Of a DNA stretch of 42,194 nucleotides, positions 21,777 to 30,557 are shown one piece after another. Position 1 is the first letter of the stretch, and every line of letters starts with the position of its first letter. Under the pieces are notes generated by a model. The model was not told where the DNA came from, made no database searches, and saw only the letters and a program-made list of their open reading frames with translations. This DNA comes from a virus: the IMG/VR virus record IMGVR_UViG_3300046836_000222, positions 1-42,194 of that record. The stretch is one strand, 5' to 3'. The translations under genes were made by a program, and so were the position numbers.

Positions 21777-22462
21777 GAGCCGACTCCTAAGAGGGCCAGC
21801 GTCCCGGCAACGGTCCCGCCACCGCCGCCGCCGGCAGGTTTGAAGACCGCAATCGCGGCACTGTTTTCAATCGAGGTGGCGTCCCAACTCCAGACGGGGT
21901 TTTCCGTCACGATGGACGTCTGAATAATGTAAGCCAGTCCACCGCCGAGAGCGGTCGAGCCATTGAACTGGTTCTGGTCGGTGATCGACAAACTGCTGTC
22001 AATCGCAATCGTCCGCGCATTGACAAGACTGAGCATCGAGACGACGAGCGAGTTCGCGTTCGCGGGCGTCACGCTCCCCGGTGTCGTCGTCGTGGACCCC
22101 GCGCTCCCGTTGTGGTTGTAAGTATCAAACGCGGCACTATCCGTGCCCGCAAACGCCGCCATGTAGATCGACGGATACACACTGATCCCGCCCGTGTAGG
22201 TAAAGGTGTGCAGCGTGCCCACCGTCGGAGACGCCGCGCAGTAGTACAGATGGGCGCGCGTGTTGGTGGACGAGCCGACCGGTGTCAGCGACACCCATGT
22301 ATTGCTCTTGGAGTCTTGGAGCGTCTGGACCGCGCCGCCGGCGGTATCGTCAGACACCGCGACCACCAGGAGCGTGGCGCCAGTCGTGGTCACGGTGCCG
22401 GTCGTCACGGTCGCCGTGTCCCCTGACTGCGCCGCGATGTTGCTGATAAACGTAATCGCCAT
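21773..22462 (-). CDS. Beta-sandwich tail protein, 229 aa
   Basis: Repeating beta strands (ATVTTGTVTTTGATLLVVAV, NTWVSLTPVGSSTNTRAHLY, SIYMAAFAGTDS, SLVVSMLSLVNA) with Thr/Ser/Gly richness. The layout matches small phage tail/virion proteins where TLLVVAVS... and Y..A.P.vG..hTf.. form a jelly-roll. The C-terminus has a Gly6 hinge (AGGGGGGTVAG) before a short hydrophobic end. Probably exposed on tail or head. Confidence 0.55.
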   Translation of the reverse strand: MAITFISNIAAQSGDTATVTTGTVTTTGATLLVVAVSDDTAGGAVQTLQDSKSNTWVSLTPVGSSTNTRAHLYYCAASPTVGTLHTFTYTGGISVYPSIYMAAFAGTDSAAFDTYNHNGSAGSTTTTPGSVTPANANSLVVSMLSLVNARTIAIDSSLSITDQNQFNGSTALGGGLAYIIQTSIVTENPVWSWDATSIENSAAIAVFKPAGGGGGGTVAGTLALLGVGS

Positions 22463-24084
22463 TAACAGTTCACCGAGAAGACGTTGACCAAGACCGAGAC
22501 CGCACTGGTGATCCCCACGTTGCCGTAGATCAACACATACAGCCGTTTCGTGACCGGATCGAACGCCACCCCATCACAGCGTGCGTGATACGGCGTCCCA
22601 GAGACGTCGCCTTGCACTGGCGAGCTGTGATCGGGCCACTGGATTTCCCACTGTGCGGCCGGTGTCACGGCATTGGAGGCTCGACTCCCGAGTGCGACCT
22701 GGGCATACTGGGCGGGATCGAAAATCTGCCCGATGTTGATCTGGCGTGCGGCGGTGGGGCCGTTGCCCATGTAGCGGACGCCGCACATGACCGATCCTCC
22801 CACCAGCGGTAAGGACGTGTCGTCGTTCCCCCCGCCCGCGAGCGTCTGCCCAGAAAACTTCGTGAGCGACTGGACGCCATTGTTTTGGAACGTGATCGTC
22901 CGACCCGAGATCGCCGAGACCCGTCCGAGCGAGAACGGATAATTCGACAAGCCCTGTGTCCCGATCGTATCGACCAGCACGATGTCCCCCACGATGACGG
23001 CGTCCGTGGGGATGTCTTTGCTGATCGTGAACTGGCTGGCCGAGGCGACCGACGCGATGGTCGCGGAGATGTTGCCCCCCATGAGACTCGCAAACGTCAC
23101 GATCCCGTGCTTGGCTGCCCCTTCAATCCACACTCCGCCGTTGACGTAGTCGTAGGCCGCCCAGCCCGTTTGACCCTCAATCAGCGCGTGACTATCCACT
23201 CCGTATTCCGTGACAGGCCATGGCGTCCGATCCCCGCGCATCGTCGGCGGATCGTCGTAGAGAAACTTCGCCAAGGGCGTCAGCGGACCCTGATAGAAGT
23301 TCGTCATGTCGCTCGTATGCGGATTCGCCGTGATCGGATCGCTCGTCGTATCCGGGTGCCGCATCGCAAAGAGGTTCTGGCCGGTCGGTTTTGGTCCATA
23401 GGAACCAATCGACAGGTTCGGCCCGAAGCCGACACCCAGCGTCATCGCACTATTGAGGAGCGTATTCACCGCGAAACTGTCGGGAATCCGCATCGGCTGC
23501 CCGACCCAGCGTGAGCCGTGTGTGGAGAGCGGCGACACGCGCCAACAGCCAATCCCTGTGCCGGTATGACCCGTATCGTCCAACGTGCTGTAGCCCAGCG
23601 AAAAATCGCTCTCGGTGTTATTCGAGGAGGGATACCCGACCTTCGTCGTCCAATACATCCGGCTTGTCGTGTCATCCCAAAACAGCGCGTTCGCCCGATA
23701 GCCATTCGACCAGCCCGTGCCACTCGCGAGTCCGAGCGCGTCGTTGGGATACTGACTCAGCATCGTGCTCCAGATGTCGCCCCATGTCCGTACAAGGGTC
23801 GCGCTATTGAACGGACTGCTCGTGAGGAGGTTCCCATCAGAGGGAATGGCATACTCCACAAGATAGCCTTCGGCTGAGATCGAAAAGAGCGTCGGGGTGC
23901 CACTGAGGCGTCGGAGCGTCAAGCCCGTGTACGTGTTCGTATAGGCGCCGCTATGCCCAAACTGATCGGGCGTCTCCCCGCCCCGCGTGGCGGGGACAAA
24001 TGCCCCGAGCAACGTGAGATCCCCTTGCCCCAGCACGGGCAGACTCGCTGACGCCCGCTTCCGACGAAGCCGAATCGAACTCAC
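22462..24084 (-). CDS. Large beta-rich tail protein, 540 aa (receptor-binding candidate)
   Basis: GTG start. A basic N-terminus (MSSIRLRRKRASASLPVLGQ) precedes a beta-propeller-like body with repeated blades (NALFWDDTTSRMYWTTKVGY, HGIVTFASLMGG, CDGVAFDPVTKRLYVLIYGN). Phage proteins of this kind are tail fibres or adsorption proteins with kelch/YVTN-like blades. No lectin or hydrolase motif is certain. The neighbour 24088-24807 and the beta-sandwich gene 21773 support a tail-tip cluster. Confidence 0.5.
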   Translation of the reverse strand: MSSIRLRRKRASASLPVLGQGDLTLLGAFVPATRGGETPDQFGHSGAYTNTYTGLTLRRLSGTPTLFSISAEGYLVEYAIPSDGNLLTSSPFNSATLVRTWGDIWSTMLSQYPNDALGLASGTGWSNGYRANALFWDDTTSRMYWTTKVGYPSSNNTESDFSLGYSTLDDTGHTGTGIGCWRVSPLSTHGSRWVGQPMRIPDSFAVNTLLNSAMTLGVGFGPNLSIGSYGPKPTGQNLFAMRHPDTTSDPITANPHTSDMTNFYQGPLTPLAKFLYDDPPTMRGDRTPWPVTEYGVDSHALIEGQTGWAAYDYVNGGVWIEGAAKHGIVTFASLMGGNISATIASVASASQFTISKDIPTDAVIVGDIVLVDTIGTQGLSNYPFSLGRVSAISGRTITFQNNGVQSLTKFSGQTLAGGGNDDTSLPLVGGSVMCGVRYMGNGPTAARQINIGQIFDPAQYAQVALGSRASNAVTPAAQWEIQWPDHSSPVQGDVSGTPYHARCDGVAFDPVTKRLYVLIYGNVGITSAVSVLVNVFSVNC

Positions 24085-24087
24085 GCG

Positions 24088-24807
24088 TTAGATCTCCACA
24101 TAGGTCATCACGCCCCCGATGGCGACGGACCCCGAGAGGTTAATATCCATCGCTTCGCCCGCGACCGTCTCGAACCAGCCGACAGGATTGAACGGCAAAC
24201 ACGCGCCGCCGCCCGCGGCTGCGATGTAGAAGAGGCCCGTGAGATCGGTCGGGGTGACATGCGACTGAAACTTCACGTTGACCGCGCCGTTGCCCATGAA
24301 GACCACCGAGAGACACCGTAACTTCTTCGCGGAGACGAGCGCGATGAAGGAGTTGACCCCCGAGGCCGACACCGCGATCTTCGCAAACTTCGGCGTGAGA
24401 GCGGTCGTGCCGTTCTGGATCGTGTCGGTCGCGAGCTTGGCGGTGATGGTGTCCGTCGTGGCCGCGACCGCCGTCGCCACATTCGCCCCCGTCGAATCGA
24501 CCTGCAGCACCTTCACGGCATGGGCCGTCGTGTCGTTGACCGCCGTGCCGCCCGAATCCACCTGGGTAACAGTCGCCTTCAGATTCGCAATCGTCGCCTG
24601 AGCGGCCGTCACGGTGCCGATGGACGCAGACCCTGCTGGGAGGGCCGTCGTCAACGTGACACTCAAGCCATTGGTCCCATCAACCGGCGCTGTGGTCGAT
24701 GTGGTGTCCCCGAGGATGACGACCTGCCGGCGATTACTGGACGAATCCGTGAACGTGGCGATGTTGGTGCCAGATCCCGCAGTTATAGGTACGTTAGTCT
24801 CAGCCAA
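24088..24807 (-). CDS. Virion surface protein, 239 aa
   Basis: Starts TTG 24807 with a strong GAGGAG 7 nt upstream. The N-terminus (MAETNVPITAGSGTNIATFT) then RRQVVILGDTTST matches a common phage protein type with an extended Ala/Thr/Val-rich coil (about 55-135: ATIANLKATVTQVDSGG) and a C-terminal beta domain (RCLSVVFMGNGAVNVKFQSH, LPFNPVGWFETVAGEAMDIN). Probably a fibre-like or decoration protein. Assignment by pattern only. Confidence 0.5.
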   Translation of the reverse strand: MAETNVPITAGSGTNIATFTDSSSNRRQVVILGDTTSTTAPVDGTNGLSVTLTTALPAGSASIGTVTAAQATIANLKATVTQVDSGGTAVNDTTAHAVKVLQVDSTGANVATAVAATTDTITAKLATDTIQNGTTALTPKFAKIAVSASGVNSFIALVSAKKLRCLSVVFMGNGAVNVKFQSHVTPTDLTGLFYIAAAGGGACLPFNPVGWFETVAGEAMDINLSGSVAIGGVMTYVEI

Positions 24808-24819
24808 GTGCGATCTCCT

Positions 24820-25797
24820 CTACCATGACCATGTAACCGTGTCGGCGGGATACTGCCCCCCGAACTGTGACCATCGCTGCGGCTTCTTGCGAAGCGACAG
24901 CAGAAACGCACCGTCCGTCTGGACGAAGTCCCGAAACTGTTGCGTGCGGGCGATGTACTCCCCGGCTGCTGCCTGGAATCGCGCATCGCCGCGATACTCG
25001 TAGTCCTTCATCCGAATCCCGATCCCGATCAGATCGTGGAAGTCCTGCGGCAACAGCGGTTCGTCCGTCGTCGTCAGATCCGGCGTCGTGCGCGTGTAGT
25101 CCACGTAATACGTGAGCGCCGTCGCCGGGACCGGGAACCAGTGGATACCGAGGTAGCGCGCATTCGTCTGCCCTTTCGGAATCACCGCGAGCAGGTTCCC
25201 GACCGTCACGGCATCGTAGAGACTCACGTCTCCGACACACGCCGCACTGAGGGCAAACTTGTCAATCTCGATGTAGTCCGTCTGTCCGCCGACCTGCACA
25301 CGCGAGGTGCCCGTCAACGCCTGCGCGGAGGGCTGATGGAGAAAGCCTCCCGTGCGGATCGCCGTGAGACTGACCGTAGGACCGGATGTATCAGAGGCGC
25401 TCGAACTCACGGCCCAGACGCCTGTCGCCGCGGCCGGTTGCGCTTGCACGGCCTGAAACCCACTCCGCGCGAACGCCCACGGATTGCCCGTGCTCGTCAG
25501 ACCCGGATCTCTGCGGGCCAGTTCCGTCATGGTCGTTTCGCGCAGGAGCGTGTTGTTCGTGCGGTCCACGATGCGCTTGATGCGGGCCACGTTCAGCGGG
25601 AGGCCGATGCGCGGAGCATTCGCCACCGAGGTGACGGGCGTCGTGTCGTCCCGCAGCATTTCCATGCCGGGAAGCGAGAGGAGCGCCCGATGCACTTCGT
25701 TGGCGTGATCGGTCAGCCGCGTCACGACCGCCGTCGCTGGCGAAGGCGCGTAGCCCAACCGCTCGTAACAGCCGCTCAGAATCGAGGCGAGCGTCAT
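24820..25797 (-). CDS. Head-tail adaptor-type protein, 325 aa
   Basis: N-terminal helices (MTLASILSGCYERLGYAPSP, TRLTDHANEVHRALLSLPGM) are like those of podoviral adaptor proteins that join portal to nozzle. A beta section follows (GTSRVQVGGQTDYIEIDKFA), with LHW-like FPVPATALTYYVDYTR and a helical C-terminus (DFHDLIGIGIRMKDYEYRGD). The position, following capsid and small head genes and upstream of the nozzle, supports this. The ATG overlaps the next gene by 4 nt. Confidence 0.6.
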   Translation of the reverse strand: MTLASILSGCYERLGYAPSPATAVVTRLTDHANEVHRALLSLPGMEMLRDDTTPVTSVANAPRIGLPLNVARIKRIVDRTNNTLLRETTMTELARRDPGLTSTGNPWAFARSGFQAVQAQPAAATGVWAVSSSASDTSGPTVSLTAIRTGGFLHQPSAQALTGTSRVQVGGQTDYIEIDKFALSAACVGDVSLYDAVTVGNLLAVIPKGQTNARYLGIHWFPVPATALTYYVDYTRTTPDLTTTDEPLLPQDFHDLIGIGIRMKDYEYRGDARFQAAAGEYIARTQQFRDFVQTDGAFLLSLRKKPQRWSQFGGQYPADTVTWSW

Positions 25798-26444
25798 CGG
25801 CTGACGGAGAGTTCCCCGGCGTCAATGAGCAACCGTTCGGTCTTCATCGACATCACCGCATCCGCTTTCTTCCCGAGCATCTCCCGCAAGAACACCGTCA
25901 TCCCCGGGTAGAGACCCTTCTTTTCTTCGGTCCAGCCCGAGATAAACCGTGCCTTCTCAACCTTCCCGGTCACGTCGTTCTTGATCAGCTGCACGGTGAG
26001 CTTCGTCTGCGTGCCGTCCACCAGTTCGATCCGATACTCCGCGGCGCCCTGCGCGATGACCAGATTGCAGAGTTCGACTTCTTCGCGGGTCAGGCCGTGA
26101 TAGTTCGGATGAATCTTGTGCGGCGCGTGGATCTCACACACCAACGTCGGAAACTTGTAATCCGGCAGCAAATCGCCACGCGGATTAAACGCCGAGACCC
26201 CGGTACATACCGGCGAACTCGGATCCCGCAACTTCTGGATCGCTTCCGCCTGCTTCTGGGGGGCCGTCTGTTGCGCCGCCGCCATCGCTTCCTGCGAGGC
26301 CGCGAGGCGCTCGAGGACCGCCGTCATCGTGGCCGTATCGGGTGCCGCCGAGACTGCTTTCGTCCAGCCCAGCTTACGTCCCGGCTTCCGCTTCGGGGAC
26401 ACTGACGGGGGCGTCTGGGATTCGTTCTCGTCCATCTTTGCCAT
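25794..26444 (-). CDS. Head-region protein, 216 aa
   Basis: A basic, Pro-rich N-terminus (PPSVSPKRKPGRKLGWTKAV) is followed by a helix (TAVLERLAASQEAMAAAQQT) and a beta part (HPNYHGLTREEVELCNLVIA, YRIELVDGTQTKLTVQLIKN). An ATG 9 nt further in (26435) or a later one (26327) are alternative starts; none has a convincing RBS. The current start overlaps the upstream gene by 71 nt. Common between capsid and adaptor genes; function unknown. Confidence 0.5.
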   Translation of the reverse strand: MAKMDENESQTPPSVSPKRKPGRKLGWTKAVSAAPDTATMTAVLERLAASQEAMAAAQQTAPQKQAEAIQKLRDPSSPVCTGVSAFNPRGDLLPDYKFPTLVCEIHAPHKIHPNYHGLTREEVELCNLVIAQGAAEYRIELVDGTQTKLTVQLIKNDVTGKVEKARFISGWTEEKKGLYPGMTVFLREMLGKKADAVMSMKTERLLIDAGELSVSR

Positions 26445-26712
26445 CTTTCAGTTGGAAAATCCGGTTACACCACGGGTCCACTTCGAGCGAGAGCGCAAGC
26501 AGTTCCTTCGCGACCGTGTCGTACTGCATGACCCCTTCGGGCACACGCACGGTCACTTGCTTCCCGTTCAACATCGCGACAAACGTGAAGCCTTCCGCGA
26601 GGAGCGTCACGCCGATTGACGTCGGACGACCACCGAGACGAAAGAGCGCCTCGGTGATCGCCGTGCTGAGTTTCCGCGCGTCCGCTTCGGACAAATGCGG
26701 GGCCACAACCAT
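26374..26712 (-). CDS. Small head-region protein, 112 aa
   Basis: MVVAPHLSEADARKLSTAIT, then LFRLGGRPTSIGVTLLAEGF, FVAMLNGKQVTVRVPEG: an alpha/beta fold with a compact core. It starts immediately after the decoration gene stop. The C-terminal 23 residues (acidic, Pro-rich) overlap the next gene in another frame. Function unknown. Confidence 0.5.
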   Translation of the reverse strand: MVVAPHLSEADARKLSTAITEALFRLGGRPTSIGVTLLAEGFTFVAMLNGKQVTVRVPEGVMQYDTVAKELLALSLEVDPWCNRIFQLKDGKDGRERIPDAPVSVPEAEAGT

Positions 26713-27447
26713 CTACACACCCATCTGGAGATAGACGAAGTTGTTTTTTGTCGAGACGCCAACCTGCATGGCGTGGCCGATGGGCTGCACGGTGACTGCT
26801 GCCGCCGCCGTGGTCCACAGGTCCACCGCACCCGCCGTAGTGCCCGAGGGCACGACCGGTGCCGTGATCGTGGGTGTGCCGTTGATCAGCACCGAGCAGG
26901 CTCCGTTGGATTGAATCCAGCCGTAGTTGGTGCCGGTGATGATGTAGGAGCAGACCCCCACCGCTGTCGCCGTCTGCGTGGTCGGGCAGATGATGACGTT
27001 CTTGCAGGGGTTGTGGACCAGACCCAGCGCCGACGACCCGCTGAACGCGATCTGGATCGGTTCCGCGAGATACAGCGTGAACGCGGTGGACGCGGTGATC
27101 GCCGCATGGCCGCTGATGCTGTAGGTGTAGCCGTTGCCGGGACCGGTATCGGCCTGCAGGTAGCCTTCTGCGTAGAGGTTGGCAGCCCCCGCCGTGTTGC
27201 CCGGCGTGAAGACAAACGACGTCGCGCCAATCGCCACGACCGGCGCCGTCTTGGCGAGGTGGTTCCCGATGGGCGCCGCCGACTGCTGGACGTTCCCCGC
27301 GACGGTCGTCGCCGCAGCCTGGGCATACTTGAACACGCGTCCGTCGTTGGCGAAGCCCAGTGTGCCGAGTGGATGAAACTGCGTGGCGTTGTCGGTGTAG
27401 AGCGGAGAAACGGCGGTCCCGTTCCGCCCGGTGAGTCCCTGAGACAT
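26713..27447 (-). CDS. Capsid decoration-type protein, 244 aa
   Basis: Directly follows the major capsid gene and shares the leader motif AGGACAGAC before the start (about 9 nt from ATG). The protein is beta-rich with Ala/Thr/Gly (PGNTAGAANLYAEGYLQADT, GYTYSISGHAAITASTAFTL, YLAEPIQIAFSGSSALGLVH). This resembles known small head-decoration or head-fibre proteins in this gene position. It may stabilise capsomers; inference from position and fold. Confidence 0.55.
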   Translation of the reverse strand: MSQGLTGRNGTAVSPLYTDNATQFHPLGTLGFANDGRVFKYAQAAATTVAGNVQQSAAPIGNHLAKTAPVVAIGATSFVFTPGNTAGAANLYAEGYLQADTGPGNGYTYSISGHAAITASTAFTLYLAEPIQIAFSGSSALGLVHNPCKNVIICPTTQTATAVGVCSYIITGTNYGWIQSNGACSVLINGTPTITAPVVPSGTTAGAVDLWTTAAAAVTVQPIGHAMQVGVSTKNNFVYLQMGV

Positions 27448-27518
27448 GTGTCTGTCCTTTCGTTAGTGGTGCGCCGCCGCGAGAGGATTCCCGCGACGGC
27501 GGAACTTCCACTCGTTGC

Positions 27519-28487
27519 TTAGGTGATGCTGTCCACGACGCCGAGACGACGCGGGTTGTCCGTGGTCAGGTTCAGGCTGCACAACACCTTGAACACGTCC
27601 ACGAACTGGTTCGACGGGTTGACGGGATCGTACGCCTTCATCCAGAGCTGATACACCAGATGCAGGTTCCGGTTGTTGAGGATGTAGGCGTTGCCCGATG
27701 GACACGCCGCATCGAAGCCGATCGGAATGTCCTTGAACATCGCCGTCTGCCCCTTGAACCCGCTGACCGCCTTGTCCGACGAACTGATGCGGTCGTAGCG
27801 TTCCTGGGCCAAGAGGAGACCCATGAAGCCCTGGAACACAGTCTGGGTCGTGACCGCAAAGGTCGGCGTCTCTTTGCCGAGGCCGTTGCTGCAGGAGTTG
27901 TAGACCGACTCCAGCGTGACCTTCAACTTGTCAAACGCCGCCGCATTCTGCGCGCCGCTGGCTTCCTGATTGCGCCAGAACGAGAAGGTCACGCGGCTGA
28001 TCTGTCCGACCGTGCCAGTGGTGGGGGTGGTCGAGACGAGCAACTGCAAGCCGCCGAGTTCCTTGCCGGCGGTGCCGTTGCCGTCCGCGAAGAGGCCCGT
28101 GTTGACCGTCTCCTCGATCGTGCTCTTGAGGTTGTCGAGCTTGCGCGCCATGACGTCGAACTTGCCGGCGCCCTTCGCGGTGATCGCCTTCTCGAACTCG
28201 CTCATCGGCACGTCGCCGCCGATGTTCTTCCAGGCAAACTCGGCCTGGTCGAACGGGGTCTGCGGGGTCACATCCAGCGTTTCGTACTCGGACATCCACT
28301 TGACGGTGGAGTTCTCCGCGTATTCGAGGATGTGGAAAATCGCGCGGCCATTCTGCTGCTCGAAGCTGCCGTTGGCACGGAGCTGCTCGAGCATGTAGTG
28401 GCGCGCGAAGATGTTGTCGACCGGATCCTGAGAAACGTATGCTTCCCAGGATTCGGTGACGTCACGTCCGTCATTGGGATCGGCCAT
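27519..28487 (-). CDS. Major capsid protein, 322 aa
   Basis: N-terminal segment WEAYVSQDPVDNIFARHYML, EYETLDVTPQTPFDQAEFAW, then helical (KLDNLKSTIEETVNTGLFAD) and beta (VVDSIT end) sections consistent with an HK97-type coat. It is at the expected place after scaffold and before decoration, with a strong RBS leader (AGGACAGAC) also seen before the decoration gene, suggesting high expression. Length is normal for coat proteins of this phage type. Confidence 0.75.
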   Translation of the reverse strand: MADPNDGRDVTESWEAYVSQDPVDNIFARHYMLEQLRANGSFEQQNGRAIFHILEYAENSTVKWMSEYETLDVTPQTPFDQAEFAWKNIGGDVPMSEFEKAITAKGAGKFDVMARKLDNLKSTIEETVNTGLFADGNGTAGKELGGLQLLVSTTPTTGTVGQISRVTFSFWRNQEASGAQNAAAFDKLKVTLESVYNSCSNGLGKETPTFAVTTQTVFQGFMGLLLAQERYDRISSSDKAVSGFKGQTAMFKDIPIGFDAACPSGNAYILNNRNLHLVYQLWMKAYDPVNPSNQFVDVFKVLCSLNLTTDNPRRLGVVDSIT

Positions 28488-28504
28488 CGGTCTGTCCTAT
28501 CTGT

Positions 28505-29575
28505 CTAGACCCGATTCCGTGACGCGCTCTTGGCCGCCATGAACTTCGCGAGTTCGTGCGGATTCTTGGGACGCGTCTGCGGCGTCGGGGCGGTCTGCGA
28601 CGGGGATTCCGTCGCGGCAACCGCTTTCTGCATGAAGGTGGCTTTCGCGTGTGCCGATCCCTGGTTCAGCAACGTCGGTCCTACAACCCGGTGATACGCC
28701 TCGTGGAGGGCAATGACGACATCGCGCGGATCGTTGGGATTCGGAGCCAGACGCTCCACTTCCTTCGCGACCGCGATCTGTGTCTCCTTCGAGTCCATCC
28801 CCGCCCACTGACTGGCGGTCTGATAGACCGAGGTGCCCATGCGTTCCCCTTCGGCGTGATCGATCGCAGCTTGACGTTCGGCCTGTTGCGTCTGGGCCAT
28901 CTTCTCGATGGGTCCAAAACGCGCTTCAACCTTCGCCATCCACTGCTGTTCGAGCATCGCCTCCCGCGCGGCCATCTGTTCCGCCGTGTAGAGTCCGATT
29001 TCTTTCCCATCGGACATCTGGACACGATAAGGATTCAGATCGACTTGCGGAGTCGTTGACCCAGAGACGTATCGACCTTGCGCGTCACGATTCCTCGCGG
29101 CACGCGAGATTAGATCGTCTTTGTACTTGGGGTTGGAGACGAGATCCTTGACAAACCTGTCCGCGAACTCTACCGGGTTGTCCCCCATCAGGGTGGCAAA
29201 CTCGATAGCTTTCTGGAGGGTCTCTTGCGGGATCTGTTTCGCCCACTCGTACTGCTTGCGCTCAGCCTCATATTCAGCTTGGACGTCAGCGCGTTCTTTC
29301 GCCCGAGCATTTTTTAGTGAAGTCTGAACGACATCGAACGGAATCGGCCCTTTCGCGGTCTGATCTCCGGTCGCCGGCAGCGCTGTGGTGGCTGCAGTCC
29401 GCTTCTCAGCCACCTTCGCGAAGGCGTCCCGCATGGACGTGGGCTTCGCGACCGGTGTCGAGGACGGCGTCTCGGAGGGAGTCGTCGGCGCAGAGGTCTC
29501 CCCACTCGGCGCACTGGGCGCTGAGACGGGAGCGGGTGAGTCTGCGACGGCACTCGTCGTGCTGGTGTCTTCCAT
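28505..29575 (-). CDS. Scaffolding protein, 356 aa
   Basis: ATG 29575 is supported by GGAAG 7 nt upstream. The N-terminus is acidic Ser/Thr/Pro-rich (MEDTSTTSAVADSPAPVSAP) and unfolded, followed by helices (KNARAKERADVQAEYEAERK, EQQWMAKVEARFGPIEKMAQ, AQQAERQAAIDHAEGE) and a basic end (FMAAKSASRNRV) that would bind the coat. This is the usual scaffolding-protein composition and it is directly upstream of the capsid gene. Confidence 0.65.
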   Translation of the reverse strand: MEDTSTTSAVADSPAPVSAPSAPSGETSAPTTPSETPSSTPVAKPTSMRDAFAKVAEKRTAATTALPATGDQTAKGPIPFDVVQTSLKNARAKERADVQAEYEAERKQYEWAKQIPQETLQKAIEFATLMGDNPVEFADRFVKDLVSNPKYKDDLISRAARNRDAQGRYVSGSTTPQVDLNPYRVQMSDGKEIGLYTAEQMAAREAMLEQQWMAKVEARFGPIEKMAQTQQAERQAAIDHAEGERMGTSVYQTASQWAGMDSKETQIAVAKEVERLAPNPNDPRDVVIALHEAYHRVVGPTLLNQGSAHAKATFMQKAVAATESPSQTAPTPQTRPKNPHELAKFMAAKSASRNRV

Positions 29576-29723
29576 GTCGTGTCTTCCTTCGCCGTCTGGT
29601 GGCGTTCCCACGGTGGTTCGTCTGGTGAACCAGTCCTACAAAACGCGGGCACAAAAAAAGACGCTTGTCGGTTCCGCGTATGTCGCGGATCCAACAGAGC
29701 GCCTTGGGTCTCTGTGCCTTTGT

Positions 29724-29774
29724 CGTCAGACTGCACTGAGGCGCAGTGCGGTTCGGATGCCTCCTAGTCTGACG
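29724..29774 (-). ncRNA. Structured leader RNA before the scaffold/capsid genes
   Basis: In the 216-bp gene-free gap 29576-29791. In the transcript CGTCAGACT (29774-29766) pairs with AGTCTGACG (29732-29724), and inside it GCACTG and CAGTGC form a 6-bp stem with a 5-nt loop. The outer loop carries AGGAGG, a perfect Shine-Dalgarno sequence without an ATG behind it. Further downstream are CCGCG-ACATA-CGCGG and a T7 tract. May be a processing, stability or attenuator element. Confidence 0.4.
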
Positions 29775-29791
29775 GTCGAGTCGAATCTAGA

Positions 29792-29911
29792 TCACGGTCG
29801 GTCCTCAATCGGCTTCGGGGGCGCCGCGAAGGGCGCCGCACACCAGCCACAGATCACACGCCCACTCGGCAACGTGGTCGGCTTCGGATCCCGACACTTA
29901 CACGTCTTCAC
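29792..29911 (-). CDS. Tiny zinc-knuckle protein, 39 aa
   Basis: GTG 29911 (overlap GTGA with the upstream gene) with GGAAGG upstream. VKTCKCRDPKPTTLPSGRVI then CGWCAAPFAAPPKPIEDRP: CxC...CxxC forms a zinc knuckle. One of a run of four Cys-rich small proteins between portal and scaffold. Confidence 0.5.
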   Translation of the reverse strand: MKTCKCRDPKPTTLPSGRVICGWCAAPFAAPPKPIEDRP

Positions 29912-30165
29912 TGGACCTTCCCCGCCTTCGGGTTCACGGACCAGAGTTCCCGACAGCCACAGCGCATCTTCAGCACGGGATCGGTCTCGGCGTTCTTCGC
30001 CACGATGTCCTGTGAACACCGTGAACAGTGGAGGCCGAGGCCGAACTGCTGGGCGATGACGGCGTACTCCATCGTGCGGAGCATCACTTGCCACGGCAGT
30101 TCTTCCGGCGTCCGTGTCCGTTGGACACCCTGACCTGGAATCCAAATGCCTGGGGCGCCACTCAT
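29908..30165 (-). CDS. Zinc-ribbon protein, 85 aa
   Basis: The C-terminal half has CSRCSQDIV ... RCGCRELW, two knuckles about 22 residues apart; the N-terminal half is helical (ELPWQVMLRTMEYAVIAQQF). Zinc-ribbon proteins encoded beside head genes might contact DNA or RNA polymerase; none is established here. Overlaps both neighbours by 4 nt. Confidence 0.55.
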   Translation of the reverse strand: MSGAPGIWIPGQGVQRTRTPEELPWQVMLRTMEYAVIAQQFGLGLHCSRCSQDIVAKNAETDPVLKMRCGCRELWSVNPKAGKVQ

Positions 30166-30557
30166 CGCCAGTGCTCCGTTGGGTCTCCGACACTTTCGGT
30201 GATGCGAATCGTCATGGACTCGGCTTCAACCTTCTCTGGCTTCCCGGTCGCGAGACGCGCCGCGAGCCACGCCATCTGGTCGGCATCGACGCGCCGGTAC
30301 GCGCCCCACCGAGAGGGACGTTGTTTATTGTCTTGCATCCCATCGGGAACGGGGACGTCGTACTGGTAGTCCTGCAGTCCTCGGGCCGCCATGAGGGCAC
30401 GACGCTGGGACCAGCTCGTGATGCGGATCGGTTCGGGGCCAAGGTTGTGATCGACGTAGTCGATGGAATCAGCGCTCACCCTAGAAAATCCATCACCATG
30501 TGGGCAGAAAGGGAAACTTCCCAGCCGAATCTCCGCGCCGCACTTTTCACAAACCAT
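30162..30557 (-). CDS. Zinc-finger head-region protein, 131 aa
   Basis: ATG 30557 preferred: MVCEKCGAEIRLGSFPFCPH has CxxC...CPH, a zinc finger at the very N-terminus, followed by LGPEPIRITSWSQRRALMAA and GLQDYQYDVPVPDGMQDNKQ, then a helix VDADQMAWLAARLATGK. An ATG at 30572 is the alternative. A recurring small phage protein type; function unknown. Confidence 0.55.
   Translation of the reverse strand: MVCEKCGAEIRLGSFPFCPHGDGFSRVSADSIDYVDHNLGPEPIRITSWSQRRALMAARGLQDYQYDVPVPDGMQDNKQRPSRWGAYRRVDADQMAWLAARLATGKPEKVEAESMTIRITESVGDPTEHWR

Noticed and set aside
26465-27511. 348-aa minus-strand frame over the decoration gene
   Set aside because: Composition is His/Arg/Gly-rich and unstructured; it lies over the decoration gene, which has a good RBS and beta-rich product.
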